This document shows, one piece after another, positions 25,932 to 35,955 of a stretch of 64,000 nucleotides of DNA. Made by a program: the position numbers and the translations under genes. The notes under the pieces are model-generated. The model was not told where the DNA came from. It did no database searches and saw nothing but the letters and a program-made list of their open reading frames with translations. Each line of letters starts with the position of its first letter. The first letter of the stretch is position 1. Origin of the DNA: Maricaulis maris (GTDB taxonomy: Bacteria > Pseudomonadota > Alphaproteobacteria > Caulobacterales > Maricaulaceae); NCBI RefSeq assembly GCF_003634045.1, contig NZ_RBIM01000004.1:1-64000 (forward strand). Reading direction: 5' to 3'.

Positions 25932-26725
25932 CAGATACCGGCGCAGCACCACCGCTCCTCATTGACCGCGGCGGCACAATCGTGCGGCTGCGGCTGAACC
26001 GGCCACGGCGCGGCAATGCGCTGACACCGGAGCTGCTGGACGCGCTCTGTGTGGCTCTGGCCGATTGCGGTGACGCGCGCGCCGTCATCCTGACCGGCGA
26101 GGGTCGGGCCTTCTCCAGCGGCGGTGATATCGGCGAGTTTCACGCCCGAACCGGCGATCTGGCTCAGCTGGAGGCCTATGGCGACCAACTCGTCAGCGCC
26201 CTCAACCGGGCCATCCTTGCCCTGCGGGCCCTGCCCTGCGCCAGCATTGCCGCCGTCAACGGGCCGGTAACCGGCGGCGCGATCGGCCTGATGCTGGCCT
26301 GCGATGCCGTCCTGATGCGCCGCGACGCCTTCATCCAGCCCTACTACGCCAAGATGGGCTTTGCGCCCGATGGCGGTTGGACCGCCCTGATGCCGGAGCG
26401 GATCGGCAGCGCCAGAACCGGCGCCTGGCTGGCCCTGGACGACCGCGTCAGCGCCGTCGCCGCCTTCGAAATGGGCCTGGTCGACCGCCTCGCCGGGGCC
26501 GGCAGCTTCGACGCTGCATTGACCGACATCATCACAACGCTCGCCGCCCACGATCCCGCTGTCGCCACCACCAGCCGCCGCCTGCTTGATGCCCGGCAGG
26601 GCCGCGATCCGCTCGGTGACCGGCTCGACCGCGAGCGTGCGGCCTTCTGCGACCTGCTGGTACGGCCGGAGACCCGGTCGCGCATGGCGGCCTTCCTCGC
26701 ACCACACCGGGAGGCGGTTCGCTGA
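25928..26725 (+). CDS. Enoyl-CoA hydratase/isomerase (crotonase) family
   Basis: 265 residues with the crotonase fold: the oxyanion regions GRAFSSGGDIGEF and VTGGAIGLMLACD, then PDGGWTALMPERIG, where an Asp sits at the usual catalytic zone. This points to a hydratase/isomerase acting on a CoA thioester, although the family also includes dehalogenases and C-C lyases. It overlaps both neighbours (ATGA with tetR; TGATG with the ligase gene). It is part of the catabolic cluster. Confidence 0.9.
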   Translation: MTDTGAAPPLLIDRGGTIVRLRLNRPRRGNALTPELLDALCVALADCGDARAVILTGEGRAFSSGGDIGEFHARTGDLAQLEAYGDQLVSALNRAILALRALPCASIAAVNGPVTGGAIGLMLACDAVLMRRDAFIQPYYAKMGFAPDGGWTALMPERIGSARTGAWLALDDRVSAVAAFEMGLVDRLAGAGSFDAALTDIITTLAAHDPAVATTSRRLLDARQGRDPLGDRLDRERAAFCDLLVRPETRSRMAAFLAPHREAVR

Positions 26726-28227
26726 TGGATATCGTCACCGACATCACTGCCCGCCGCGCAGCCCTGACACCCGATCGCCCGGCCTTCCACGATGTCAAAT
26801 CCGGCGAGATTGTCAGTTTTGCCGCACTCGAGGACCGCTGCGCCCGGGCCGCGACGCTGCTGGCTGATCGCGGTGTCGGCCCCGGTGACCGGGTTGCCAT
26901 CCTGTGCCGCAACCGGGTGGAATTTTTTGAGGCCCTGTTCGGCTGTGCCAAGCTGGGCGCCATTCTCGCGCCATTGAACTGGCGCATGCCGGCCCGTGAA
27001 CTGGCCGACCTGCTCGCCGATTGCGCGCCGAGCCTGTTGTTGACCGGTGCCGAGGACGCAGCGACTGCGGCCGAGGCCGCGCAGCCGCACGGCACGCCGC
27101 TGCTTGACCTGGAGCAGGATTGGCCCGCAGCCCGGAACGCCGCCGAACCACACCCCGGCCGGCCGGCCTGGCCCGGCGAGGAGACCTGGTATCTGATCTA
27201 CACGTCCGGCACGACCGGGCGCCCCAAGGGCGTGATCCAGACCTATCGCATGGCGTTGGTGAATTACGTCAACATCTCGCAAGCCATCGGCCTGCGCGAC
27301 GGCGATGCCAGCCTCAACTTCCTGCCGCTCTTCCATACCGCCGGCATCAATCTGCACACCTTGCCGGTGCTGATGGCCGGCGGCCTCAACCATATCCTGC
27401 CGGGTTTCGAGGCCGGCGCCGTGCTCGACCTGATCAATACCGGCCGGCTTGATGTCATGCTGTGTGTGCCGGCGGTCTATCGCGAGCTTGCCCTGCATCC
27501 CGATTTCGCCACCACCGACCTGACCCGGCTGCGCCACTGGGCCTGTGGCGGTGCGCCGATGCCGGACGTGTTGATCGAGCAATTCGCGGCCCGCGGCGCG
27601 GTCGTGTGCAATGGTTTCGGCATGACCGAGACCGGCCCGACCGCCTTCCTGATGGACCGCGAACACGCGCTCGACAAGATCGGTTCGGTCGGCAAGCCGC
27701 AACTCCTCATCGATGCCCGCATCGCAACGCCGGAGGGCGTGCCGCTGCCGGCCGGCGAGACCGGCGAGGTGCAGTTTTTCGGTCCCGGTCTGACACCGGG
27801 GTATTGGCATTGCGACAGTGAGACGGCCCAGCTCTTCACGCCCGATGGCTGGCTGAAAAGCGGCGATCTGGGCCGGTTCGACGATGAGGGCTATTGCTAT
27901 ATCGCGGGCCGGATCAAGGAGATGTATATCTCCGGCGGCGAGAATGTTTATCCGGCCGAGGTCGAGAACGTGCTCGACGAACACCCCGCCATCCTCGAAG
28001 CCGCCGTCACCGGCATCGCCGACGAGAAATGGGGCGAGGTCGGCTGCGCCCATCTTATCCTGCGCGAAGGCCAAAGCGTCAGCGACGAGGCGCTGCGGGC
28101 CTGGTGCCGCGAGCGCATGGCCGCTTACAAGGTGCCGCGCCATTTCCTGCGCAGCACCGACTTTCCGCGCACCGCCGCCGGCAAGGTCCAGAAACATCTT
28201 CTGCCTCGCCCGGAGGGGGTGCGATGA
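26725..28227 (+). CDS. Acyl-CoA synthetase (AMP-binding family)
   Basis: 500 residues of the ANL superfamily, activating a carboxylic acid to its CoA thioester through an acyl-AMP. Motifs are YTSGTTGRPKG (about 159-169), GFGMTETGP, GWLKSGDLG, ISGGENVYPAEVE and the C-terminal catalytic Lys in TAAGKVQK. The length and motif spacing fit medium- or long-chain acid ligases. The acid is unknown. It is translationally coupled to crotonase upstream and MaoC downstream. Confidence 0.93.
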   Translation: MDIVTDITARRAALTPDRPAFHDVKSGEIVSFAALEDRCARAATLLADRGVGPGDRVAILCRNRVEFFEALFGCAKLGAILAPLNWRMPARELADLLADCAPSLLLTGAEDAATAAEAAQPHGTPLLDLEQDWPAARNAAEPHPGRPAWPGEETWYLIYTSGTTGRPKGVIQTYRMALVNYVNISQAIGLRDGDASLNFLPLFHTAGINLHTLPVLMAGGLNHILPGFEAGAVLDLINTGRLDVMLCVPAVYRELALHPDFATTDLTRLRHWACGGAPMPDVLIEQFAARGAVVCNGFGMTETGPTAFLMDREHALDKIGSVGKPQLLIDARIATPEGVPLPAGETGEVQFFGPGLTPGYWHCDSETAQLFTPDGWLKSGDLGRFDDEGYCYIAGRIKEMYISGGENVYPAEVENVLDEHPAILEAAVTGIADEKWGEVGCAHLILREGQSVSDEALRAWCRERMAAYKVPRHFLRSTDFPRTAAGKVQKHLLPRPEGVR

Positions 28228-28619
28228 CCCCCACCAAGCCGCGGCCGACAACCGCTCATATCGTGCTGGACAAGACCTTCAGCCAGGCCGATTTCGACGC
28301 TTTCGCGCGCCTGTCCGGCGATGACAATCCGATCCATGTCGATCCGGATTTCGCGGCTGGAACCCGGTTCGCAAAAACCGTCGCCCACGGCGCCCTGCTG
28401 TGCTCGGTGTTGCGCGGGCTGGTGGCGCAAATCCGTCCCGGTGCCCGGCAGATCCGCCAGGACACACAGTATCCGGCCCCCAGCCCGGTCGGCGAGCCCC
28501 TTCGTTTCGAGGCCGAAACAACCGGCGAAACGCCTGACGGTATGGTGATCGCCCTGAAAGTCACCCGCCTCGGCGATGGGGTGGTGACCTGTCTCGGCCA
28601 GACCGAGGTCACCGCATGA
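28224..28619 (+). CDS. MaoC-like (R)-specific enoyl-CoA hydratase
   Basis: 131 residues with a hot-dog fold. The hydratase motif GDDNPIHVD carries the Asp/His dyad of MaoC and PhaJ proteins, followed by AHGALLCSVLRGL. ATG 28224 overlaps the ligase stop. It would hydrate a 2-enoyl-CoA to the (R)-3-hydroxyacyl-CoA. It overlaps the next gene by ATGA, suggesting a paired (possibly heterodimeric) arrangement. Confidence 0.88.
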   Translation: MTPTKPRPTTAHIVLDKTFSQADFDAFARLSGDDNPIHVDPDFAAGTRFAKTVAHGALLCSVLRGLVAQIRPGARQIRQDTQYPAPSPVGEPLRFEAETTGETPDGMVIALKVTRLGDGVVTCLGQTEVTA

Positions 28620-29005
28620 GCGCCGCGCTGACAATCGGCCAATCAGCGCAGACGCAGCGCCGCTTCACGCCCGCCGATGCCGCTGAACTGCACGCGCTCG
28701 CCGGCGCCCCGCCGGAAACCGACCACGTGCCGGAACCTCTGATCAACGGTCTCTTCTCCTACCTGCTGGGTGTCGAACTGCCGGGCCAGGGGACCAATTA
28801 TCTCAAGCAGGAAACCCGTTTCCTGGCCGACGCCCCGTTCGGCGACCCACTCATCGCCCGGGTCGAAATCACCCGCCTGCGTCCGGACAAGCAATTGGTC
28901 GACCTGGCCACGACCTGCACGACGTCCGGCGGCGTCAAAATCGCCGACGGCCGCGCCCTGGTGCTGGCGAAAGACGTGGCCGGCGCTTTCAACACGCCTG
29001 TCTGA
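28616..29005 (+). CDS. Hot-dog-like partner of the MaoC protein
   Basis: 129 residues. It has hot-dog features (PEPLINGLFSYLLGVELPGQGTN, then a beta-rich C-terminal half) but lacks the Asp/His hydratase motif seen in its neighbour. The GQGTNYL segment resembles the second half of two-domain MaoC dehydratases. The pair may therefore form one active hydratase from a catalytic and a non-catalytic subunit. A thioesterase role is the alternative. Confidence 0.7.
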   Translation: MSAALTIGQSAQTQRRFTPADAAELHALAGAPPETDHVPEPLINGLFSYLLGVELPGQGTNYLKQETRFLADAPFGDPLIARVEITRLRPDKQLVDLATTCTTSGGVKIADGRALVLAKDVAGAFNTPV

Positions 29006-29075
29006 ACAGGCCTCCAGCGCCACAACCTCCACGCTGCATTGCGCTTTTTCCGGTTCGCGGCCAATCTGCCGCGCC

Positions 29076-30722
29076 ATGACCGCCCTCACCGCAACGCGCC
29101 CGCAGCGCCACGGCCAGACCCGTCTCGACCGCGATATCCTGATCGTCGGCGGTGGCCATAACGGCCTCGTCTGCGCCGCCTACCTGGCCAAGGCCGGCCT
29201 CAAGGTGACCGTGCTGGAACGCCGGGACGTTGTCGGCGGCGCGGCCGTCACCGAGGAATTTCATCCCGGTTTCCGCAATTCGGTGGCCAGCTACACCGTC
29301 TCCCTGCTCAACCCGAAAATCATTGCCGATCTCGACCTGCACGGGCATGGCCTGGAAATCGTCGAGCGGAAGATCGGCAATTTCCTGCCCCTCGAGCACG
29401 GCCGATACCTGTTGGCCGGCGACGGGCTGACGCGCGACGAAGTCGCGAAATTCTCAACCCGTGATGCCGAACGACTGGCCGAATATGGCGCCCGGCTGGA
29501 AGTGGTCGCCGACACGCTACGCTCGCTGGTGCTGGAAACCCCGCCCAACCTGTCCGAGGGCAGCTGGCTGGGCGCGCTGCCGGAGATGATGAAAGCCGCC
29601 AATCTGGGCGGACGGCTCGGCGCCATGTCGATGACGGCACGGCGCGACCTGCTGGACCTGTTTTCAAAATCCGCCGGCGACTGGCTCGATGGCTGGTTCG
29701 AGAGCGACGCCATCAAGGCCCTGTTCGGCTTTGACAGCATTGTCGGCAATTTCGCCAGCCCCTACACGCCCGGCAGCGCCTATGTGCTGCTGCATCATTT
29801 GTTCGGCGAGGTGAATGGCAAGAAGGGCGCTTGGGGTCATGCCATCGGCGGTATGGGCGCGATTACCCAGGCCATGGCCCGTTGCTGCGAGGCGCGCGGC
29901 GTCGAGATCCGCACCGGCTGTCCGGTCCGCGAAGTGCTGGTCACGGATGGCGGTGCCGGTACGGTGGTGCTCGACAGTGGCGAGCAACTGAGCGCCCGTG
30001 CCGTGGTCTCGAATCTCAACCCGAAACTCCTGTTCGGCTCACTGGTTGATCCTGCCGCCCTGCCCACCGATTTCAACGAGCGCATCCGCCACTATAAATG
30101 CGGCTCCGGCACCTTCCGGATGAATGTCGCGCTCGACCGCCTGCCCAGCTTTACCGCCCTGCCCGGCCCGGGCGACCACCTGACCGCCGGGATCATCATG
30201 GCGCCCTCGCTGGCCTATATGGAACAGGCCTATGTCGATGCCCGCCGCCAGGGCTGGTCGACCTCACCGATCATCGAAATGCTGATCCCCTCAACCCTCG
30301 ACCCGACCCTCGCCCCCGAGGGCCAGCACGTCGCCAGCCTGTTCTGCCAGCATGTCGCGCCGGAACTCTCAGGCGGCCGCGACTGGGATGATCATCGCGA
30401 TGAGGTGGCGCAAGTGATGCTCGACACGGTCGAGCGCTGGGCGCCGGGTTTCCGGGACAGCGTGCTAGGCTATCAGGCCCTGACACCGAAGGACCTGGAA
30501 CGGACTTTCGGCCTCGTCGGCGGCGATATTTTCCACGGCGCGCTCAGCTTGGACCAGCTCTTTTCTGCCCGCCCCGTGCTCGGCCATGCCGACCATCGAA
30601 GCCCGGTCAAACGCCTCTACCAATGCGGGGCCGGCACCCATCCCGGCGGCGGCGTCACCGGCGCCCCCGGCCATAATGCAGCCCGCGAAATCCTCAAGGA
30701 TTTCGGCAAAAGGATGGGTTAG
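29076..30722 (+). CDS. FAD-dependent oxidoreductase, PYROXD2/phytoene-desaturase-like
   Basis: 548 residues from ATG 29076. The N-terminal Rossmann motif is ILIVGGGHNGLVCAAYLAKAG, followed by ERRDVVGGAA. The C-terminal FAD motif is LYQCGAGTHPGGGVTGAPGHNAA, typical of the NAD(P)/FAD oxidoreductases near PYROXD2 and carotenoid desaturases. It lies 70 bases after the hot-dog gene and ends the operon. A dehydrogenation of a hydrophobic or isoprenoid-like chain would fit the acyl-CoA context, but the substrate is not known. Confidence 0.88.
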   Translation: MTALTATRPQRHGQTRLDRDILIVGGGHNGLVCAAYLAKAGLKVTVLERRDVVGGAAVTEEFHPGFRNSVASYTVSLLNPKIIADLDLHGHGLEIVERKIGNFLPLEHGRYLLAGDGLTRDEVAKFSTRDAERLAEYGARLEVVADTLRSLVLETPPNLSEGSWLGALPEMMKAANLGGRLGAMSMTARRDLLDLFSKSAGDWLDGWFESDAIKALFGFDSIVGNFASPYTPGSAYVLLHHLFGEVNGKKGAWGHAIGGMGAITQAMARCCEARGVEIRTGCPVREVLVTDGGAGTVVLDSGEQLSARAVVSNLNPKLLFGSLVDPAALPTDFNERIRHYKCGSGTFRMNVALDRLPSFTALPGPGDHLTAGIIMAPSLAYMEQAYVDARRQGWSTSPIIEMLIPSTLDPTLAPEGQHVASLFCQHVAPELSGGRDWDDHRDEVAQVMLDTVERWAPGFRDSVLGYQALTPKDLERTFGLVGGDIFHGALSLDQLFSARPVLGHADHRSPVKRLYQCGAGTHPGGGVTGAPGHNAAREILKDFGKRMG

Positions 30723-30732
30723 CGCAACAAAA

Positions 30733-30758
30733 AGCCCCGGACCAGCCAGTCCGGGGCT
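30733..30758. terminator. Bidirectional terminator between the catabolic operon and ppa
   Basis: A ten-base perfect stem, AGCCCCGGAC (30733-30742) and GTCCGGGGCT (30749-30758), is flanked by A-rich sequence on the left and CTTT on the right. It can end both convergent transcripts. Confidence 0.85.
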
Positions 30759-30784
30759 CTTTCGTGTCGGTGGTGGGAAAGGCC

Positions 30785-31312
30785 TCAGCCCTTCACGCGC
30801 TCGATCGATTCCGAGATCAGCTCGCGCGCCTTGGCGGCGTCGCCCCAGCCGATGACCTTGACCCATTTATTGGGCTCGAGATCCTTGTAGTGCTCGAAGA
30901 AATGCTTGATCCGCATCAGCTGGGCTTCCGGGATATCGTCGGGCTCATTGACCTTGCCATAGAGCGGGGAGAGCTTGTGGTGCGGGACGGCGAGGATTTT
31001 CTCGTCCATGCCACTCTCGTCTTCCATCAGGAGAACGCCAATCGGACGGGCGCGGACGACGCAGCCCGGCACCAGCGTGGTGTGGCCGACGATCATCACG
31101 TCGATCGGATCGCCATCTTCCGACAAGGTGTGCGGCATGAAGCCATAATTGCACGGATAGCTCATCGGCGTGTGCAGGTAGCGATCGACGAAGAGCGTGC
31201 CGGCATCCTTGTCCATCTCGTACTTCACCGGCTGGCCGCCCACCGGGACCTCGATGATCACATTGATGTCTTCAGGCGGATTTTCGCCCGCGGAGATTTT
31301 GTCGATCCGCAT
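30785..31312 (-). CDS. ppa: Inorganic pyrophosphatase
   Basis: 175 residues, the size of family I soluble pyrophosphatases (hexameric, Mg-dependent), which hydrolyse PPi to phosphate in the cytoplasm. Signatures are [19 protein letters not shown] near the N-terminus and the metal-binding [10 protein letters not shown]. The C-terminal [16 protein letters not shown] is also typical. It is monocistronic, with the terminator of the neighbouring operon just downstream. Confidence 0.97.
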   Translation of the reverse strand: MRIDKISAGENPPEDINVIIEVPVGGQPVKYEMDKDAGTLFVDRYLHTPMSYPCNYGFMPHTLSEDGDPIDVMIVGHTTLVPGCVVRARPIGVLLMEDESGMDEKILAVPHHKLSPLYGKVNEPDDIPEAQLMRIKHFFEHYKDLEPNKWVKVIGWGDAAKARELISESIERVKG

Positions 31313-31422
31313 CCTGTGCTCCTTGCGGCTGGTCCGGGCGAGGTTTTACGCCCAAATGCTGGCGCGACCAATGCCCGTGTTGCGCCGCAATATCAATTCT
31401 CAAGGTCACAAGAAACGGCAAA

Positions 31423-34400
31423 TCAGGCGGTCTGGCTGTCATTCGCGGCCGCCAGCGCGGCGCGCTCCCGCTTGACCACTTCCTCGCCGCGCAGATGGAC
31501 GAAATGTCCCCGCTCTTCCGGCCAGCCCGCCAACAGTCGGCGGGCGACACGCGAGCCGGTCTCGGCCGCATGCGCCTCGATCAGGGTCAGGCAGCGGCGC
31601 TCGCCCTCGCCTTCCAGATCAAAGGCGAGCACGGTCTCGCGATTGAGGCGGGCATCGAGACGGCGTTCCGGATCATAGACGAAGACATCGCCGCCGGTCA
31701 TGCCGGCGGCAAAATTATCGCCGACCGGGCCAAGAATGACGGCGGTGCCGCCGGTCATGTATTCGCAGCCATTGGTGCCACAGCCCTCGATCACCGCATC
31801 GGCGCCGGAATTGCGCACGCCGAAGCGCTGCCCGGCACGACCGGCCGCCAGGAGCCGGCCCGCAGTGGCACCGTAAAGACAGGTATTGCCGATGATGGCG
31901 TGTTCCTCATTGGCCTCGGTCGCGCCGCCATAGGGCCGCACAATGATGCTGGCACCGGACAGGCCCTTGCCGACATAGTCATTGGCATCGCCATCAAGCT
32001 CGATGCGCAGCCCCTTGGCGGCGAAAGCCCCCAGCGACTGACCGGCCGAACCGCGCAGGCGCAGGGTGAGGTGATCAGTACCCAGCCCGTCCAGACCGAA
32101 GCGGGAGACAATCTCCGACGAGGTCCGCGTGCCGACGGCGCGGTCGGTATTCTTGACGCCATAATCGAGCTGCATCTTCTCGCCGCGATCAAAGGCCGGG
32201 GCCGCATCCTCGATAATCTGTTCGTCGAGCGCCGGAGCGACAGGATTGCGCAGGCTGCGGGTCGAGCGTGCCGGACGCTCCACCGCATCGGCCCGCGACA
32301 TGATCGCCGAGAGGTCGAGATCGTCGAGCGATTCCGAACCGCGCGAGACCTGGTCGAGCAGGTCGGCCCGCCCGATCACGTCTTCCAGCGACGTGGCACC
32401 AAGACCAGCGAGGATTTCGCGCACATCCTGGGCCAGGAAGGTCATCAGGTTGACGACATGGTCCGGGAAACCGCCGAAACGGGCGCGCAGATCATCATCC
32501 TGGGTGCAGACGCCGACCGGGCAGGTGTTGGAATGGCATTGCCGCACCATCAGACAGCCCAGCGCGATCAACGAGGCCGTGCCGACGCCGAATTCCTCGG
32601 CCCCCAGCATGGCGGCAATGACAATGTCGCGCCCGGTGCGGATCCCGCCATCAGCACGCAGGGTGACGCGCTCACGCAGCCCGTTGAGTGACAGCATCTG
32701 GTGGGCTTCGGCGAGGCCGAGTTCCAGCGGACCGCCAGCAAACTTGATTGAGGACAGGGCCGCAGCGCCCGTCCCGCCAACCGAGCCGGAGATATTGATG
32801 ATGTCGGCATTGGCCTTGGCCACGCCGGCGGCGACAGCCCCGACACCGGCGGCCGCGACCAGCTTCACACCGACCCGGGCGGTCGGATTGATCTGCTTGA
32901 GATCATAGATGAGCTGGGCCAGATCCTCGATCGAATAAATGTCATGATGCGGCGGCGGCGAGATCAGGCTGACGCCCGGCGTCGCCAGTCGCATGCGGGC
33001 GATGAATTCGGTGACCTTGAAGCCGGGCAGCTGGCCACCCTCACCGGGCTTGGCGCCCTGGGCGACCTTGATTTCCATCTCGCGGCACTGGCCGAGATAT
33101 TCCGCCGTCACGCCGAACCGGCCGGAGGCGATCTGCTTGACGGCGGAGTTCATGTTGTCGCCATTGGGCAGCGGCTTGTAGCGGGCCGGATCCTCGCCAC
33201 CCTCGCCGGACACCGATTTGGCACCGATCCGGTTCATCGCCACATTCAGCGCGCCATGCGCTTCCGGCGACAGGGCGCCCAGCGACATGCCCGGCGTCAC
33301 GAAACGGCGACGGATGCCATTGATCGATTCCACCCGGTCGAGCCCGACGGCCGGGCCGATGGGGCGCATGTCCATCAGATCGCGAAGCTGGATCGGGCCC
33401 TGGTCACGGATCGCGCTGCGATAGGATTTCCAAGCCTTGGCATCATTGCCGCGCACGGCGGCCTGCAGGGCGCTGATCACCGGCGCGTTGAGCGCATGGC
33501 GGTCGCCACTGGAACGCTGGCGATAGAAGCCACCGATCGGCAGGCGCGCCTCGTCATCGCGCCAGGACTTGCGATGCAGCTCCACTGTCCGCACTTCCAG
33601 GCCCGGCAGGCCGATGCCGGAAATCCGGCTGACCACGCCCGGCAGATAGGCTTCGACCAGGGCGCGTGACAGGCCGAGAACCTCGAAATTGCAGCCGCCC
33701 CGATAGGAGGAAATGATCGAGATCCCCATCTTGGAGAGGATTTTCAAAAGCCCGCCATCAAGCGCCGCCTTGAGGCGACCGGCCCGGGCGCGGGCCCAGC
33801 TTTCGCCGCCCACGCTTTCGCGTCCGGCCGTCACCGTGTCGAAGGCGAGATAGGGGTTCACCGTGGTCGCGCCGAGCCCGATCAGCACGGCGGCATAATG
33901 GGCGTCAAAACACTCCCCCGCCCGCACATTGAGCGAGCAGAAATTGCGCAACCCCTCGCGGGTCAGGGTCGAGTGGACGGCACCGGCCACCAGGATCATC
34001 GGCAGGGCCGCATTTTCGGCATCCTGTCGGTGATCGGTGAGCACGAGATGGGCAGCACCATCCCGGACGGCGGCGACACATTCGCGGATCACATCATCAA
34101 TGGCCTGGCGCAGAACCTGACCGTCGCCTGAGGCCGCCACGACCGGCAGCAAGCAATCAATCTCCTTGACCGCACCGCCCATATGGCCGCGCCAGCGTTC
34201 ATATCCGCCATTGGTCAGGATCGGGCTGTCGAGCACGAGCACGCTCGCGCGTGCTTCGCCCTGGCCGAGAATGTTTCCCAGATTTCTGAAGCGGGTCTTC
34301 AGTCCCATCACCCGGCCTTCGCGAAGCGGGTCGATGGGCGGATTGGTGACCTGGGAGAAATTCTGCCGGAAGAAGTGCGAGAGCGGGCGATAGTTCTCAG

Positions 34401-35955
34401 ACAGCACGGCCAGCGGCGCATCATCGCCCATCGAGCCGACCGCCTCCTTGCCATCCTCGGCCATCGCCTTGATGACCAGTTCTATATTCTCGAAGGTAAA
34501 GCCCGATGCCGCCTGGCGCCGCGTGCGGTCATCCTCGCTGAAAATCTGGTCTTCCGATCCCGGTCCGACGACGGATTCAAGATCCTCCATCTCGCCGAGC
34601 CAACGCGTATAGGGGTGCTGTTCCGACAGCTCGTTGAGGATGTCCTGCTCGCGGTAGAATTTGCCTTCGACGATATCGAGCGCGATCAGGCGGCCCGGCG
34701 TGATCGAACCGCGCTCGGTGACGGTCACCGGATCAACCGGCGCCATGCCGGTTTCCGAGCCGGCGACGAAGACGTCGTCATTGGTCAGGGCATAGCGCAT
34801 CGGCCGCAGGCCATTGCGGTCGAGACCGGCAATCGCCCAGCGACCGTCAAAGGCGGCAATCGCGGCCGGCCCGTCCCAGGGCTCCATCACCGCATTGCAA
34901 TACTCATACATCCGGCTCCAGCCCTCGGGCATGACATCGGCCCGCTTGGACCAGGCTTCCGGGATAAGCAGCGTCTTGGTCATCGGCGCCGAGCGGCCGG
35001 CGCGAACCAGGATTTCAAAGGTCTGGTCGAGCGCGGCACTGTCCGAGGCCCCCGGCTGGATCACCGGTTTCACATCGCTGATGACATCGGCAAAGGCCGT
35101 CTCGGCGATGTGGACCTCATGGCTCCGCATCCAGTTGATATTGCCGCGGATCGTGTTGATCTCGCCATTGTGGGCCAGCATCCGGAAGGGCTGGGCCAGC
35201 CGCCACTCCGGGAAGGTATTGGTAGAATAGCGCTGGTGGAAAATGGCGAAGGGCGAGACGAAGTCCGGCGATTGCAGGTCGCGATAAAACGCATCGATAT
35301 CCTCGGCCCGGAACAGGCCCTTGTAGATGATGTCGCGCGAGGACAGCGAACAGACATAGAGGTCGCGGAGATTCTCCTCACGGGCCCGACGCTCGATGCG
35401 GCGGCGGACAATATAGAGCACGCGCTCGACCGCCTCGCTGTCGCGTTCGCGCGGATCGCGGAACAGGACCTGTTCGATTTCCGGCAGGGTGGCGCGGGCC
35501 TTGTCGCCCAGAACAGACGTGTCGATCGGCGGTTGGCGCCAGCCGTAAAAGGCAAAACCCTCACGCAGGATTTCCGCCTCGATGATGGCGCGGGCGCGTT
35601 CCCGGGCGGCAAAATCGGTGCGTGGCAGGAAGACCATGCCGACAATGACATCGCCGCGCTCGGGCTCGTGGCCGGTGCGGGCCACGGCCGCCTTGAAGAA
35701 GTCCTGCGGCACGCCAACGCGCAGGCCGGCCCCGTCACCTGTCAGCCCGTCGGCATCGACGGCCCCGCGGTGCCAGACTGCCTTGAGCGCATCAATCGCC
35801 AGCTCGACAATATCGCGACGGGCGCGGCCCTTCATGTCGGCGACAAGGCCGACACCACAGGCATCGCGTTCATCACGCGGATCGATCAGGCCGGCACGAG
35901 TGAGGGTTTCCAGCCCCTGGCGGTGGGCGGCTTCGGACCAGGTCTTGTTCGTCAT
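31423..35955 (-). CDS. gltB: Glutamate synthase (NADPH) large subunit
   Basis: 1510 residues. The N-terminal class II amidotransferase domain starts at Cys33 (DACGVGL), which should be exposed by propeptide removal. A central domain follows, then the FMN/synthase domain with the 3Fe-4S motif around residues 1135-1150 (CHSNTCPVGVC), and a C-terminal beta-helix (GTNGCEYMTGGTAVILG). It transfers the glutamine amide to 2-oxoglutarate. It lies downstream of gltD with a four-base overlap, the gltD-gltB order. Confidence 0.98.
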   Translation of the reverse strand: MTNKTWSEAAHRQGLETLTRAGLIDPRDERDACGVGLVADMKGRARRDIVELAIDALKAVWHRGAVDADGLTGDGAGLRVGVPQDFFKAAVARTGHEPERGDVIVGMVFLPRTDFAARERARAIIEAEILREGFAFYGWRQPPIDTSVLGDKARATLPEIEQVLFRDPRERDSEAVERVLYIVRRRIERRAREENLRDLYVCSLSSRDIIYKGLFRAEDIDAFYRDLQSPDFVSPFAIFHQRYSTNTFPEWRLAQPFRMLAHNGEINTIRGNINWMRSHEVHIAETAFADVISDVKPVIQPGASDSAALDQTFEILVRAGRSAPMTKTLLIPEAWSKRADVMPEGWSRMYEYCNAVMEPWDGPAAIAAFDGRWAIAGLDRNGLRPMRYALTNDDVFVAGSETGMAPVDPVTVTERGSITPGRLIALDIVEGKFYREQDILNELSEQHPYTRWLGEMEDLESVVGPGSEDQIFSEDDRTRRQAASGFTFENIELVIKAMAEDGKEAVGSMGDDAPLAVLSENYRPLSHFFRQNFSQVTNPPIDPLREGRVMGLKTRFRNLGNILGQGEARASVLVLDSPILTNGGYERWRGHMGGAVKEIDCLLPVVAASGDGQVLRQAIDDVIRECVAAVRDGAAHLVLTDHRQDAENAALPMILVAGAVHSTLTREGLRNFCSLNVRAGECFDAHYAAVLIGLGATTVNPYLAFDTVTAGRESVGGESWARARAGRLKAALDGGLLKILSKMGISIISSYRGGCNFEVLGLSRALVEAYLPGVVSRISGIGLPGLEVRTVELHRKSWRDDEARLPIGGFYRQRSSGDRHALNAPVISALQAAVRGNDAKAWKSYRSAIRDQGPIQLRDLMDMRPIGPAVGLDRVESINGIRRRFVTPGMSLGALSPEAHGALNVAMNRIGAKSVSGEGGEDPARYKPLPNGDNMNSAVKQIASGRFGVTAEYLGQCREMEIKVAQGAKPGEGGQLPGFKVTEFIARMRLATPGVSLISPPPHHDIYSIEDLAQLIYDLKQINPTARVGVKLVAAAGVGAVAAGVAKANADIINISGSVGGTGAAALSSIKFAGGPLELGLAEAHQMLSLNGLRERVTLRADGGIRTGRDIVIAAMLGAEEFGVGTASLIALGCLMVRQCHSNTCPVGVCTQDDDLRARFGGFPDHVVNLMTFLAQDVREILAGLGATSLEDVIGRADLLDQVSRGSESLDDLDLSAIMSRADAVERPARSTRSLRNPVAPALDEQIIEDAAPAFDRGEKMQLDYGVKNTDRAVGTRTSSEIVSRFGLDGLGTDHLTLRLRGSAGQSLGAFAAKGLRIELDGDANDYVGKGLSGASIIVRPYGGATEANEEHAIIGNTCLYGATAGRLLAAGRAGQRFGVRNSGADAVIEGCGTNGCEYMTGGTAVILGPVGDNFAAGMTGGDVFVYDPERRLDARLNRETVLAFDLEGEGERRCLTLIEAHAAETGSRVARRLLAGWPEERGHFVHLRGEEVVKRERAALAAANDSQTA

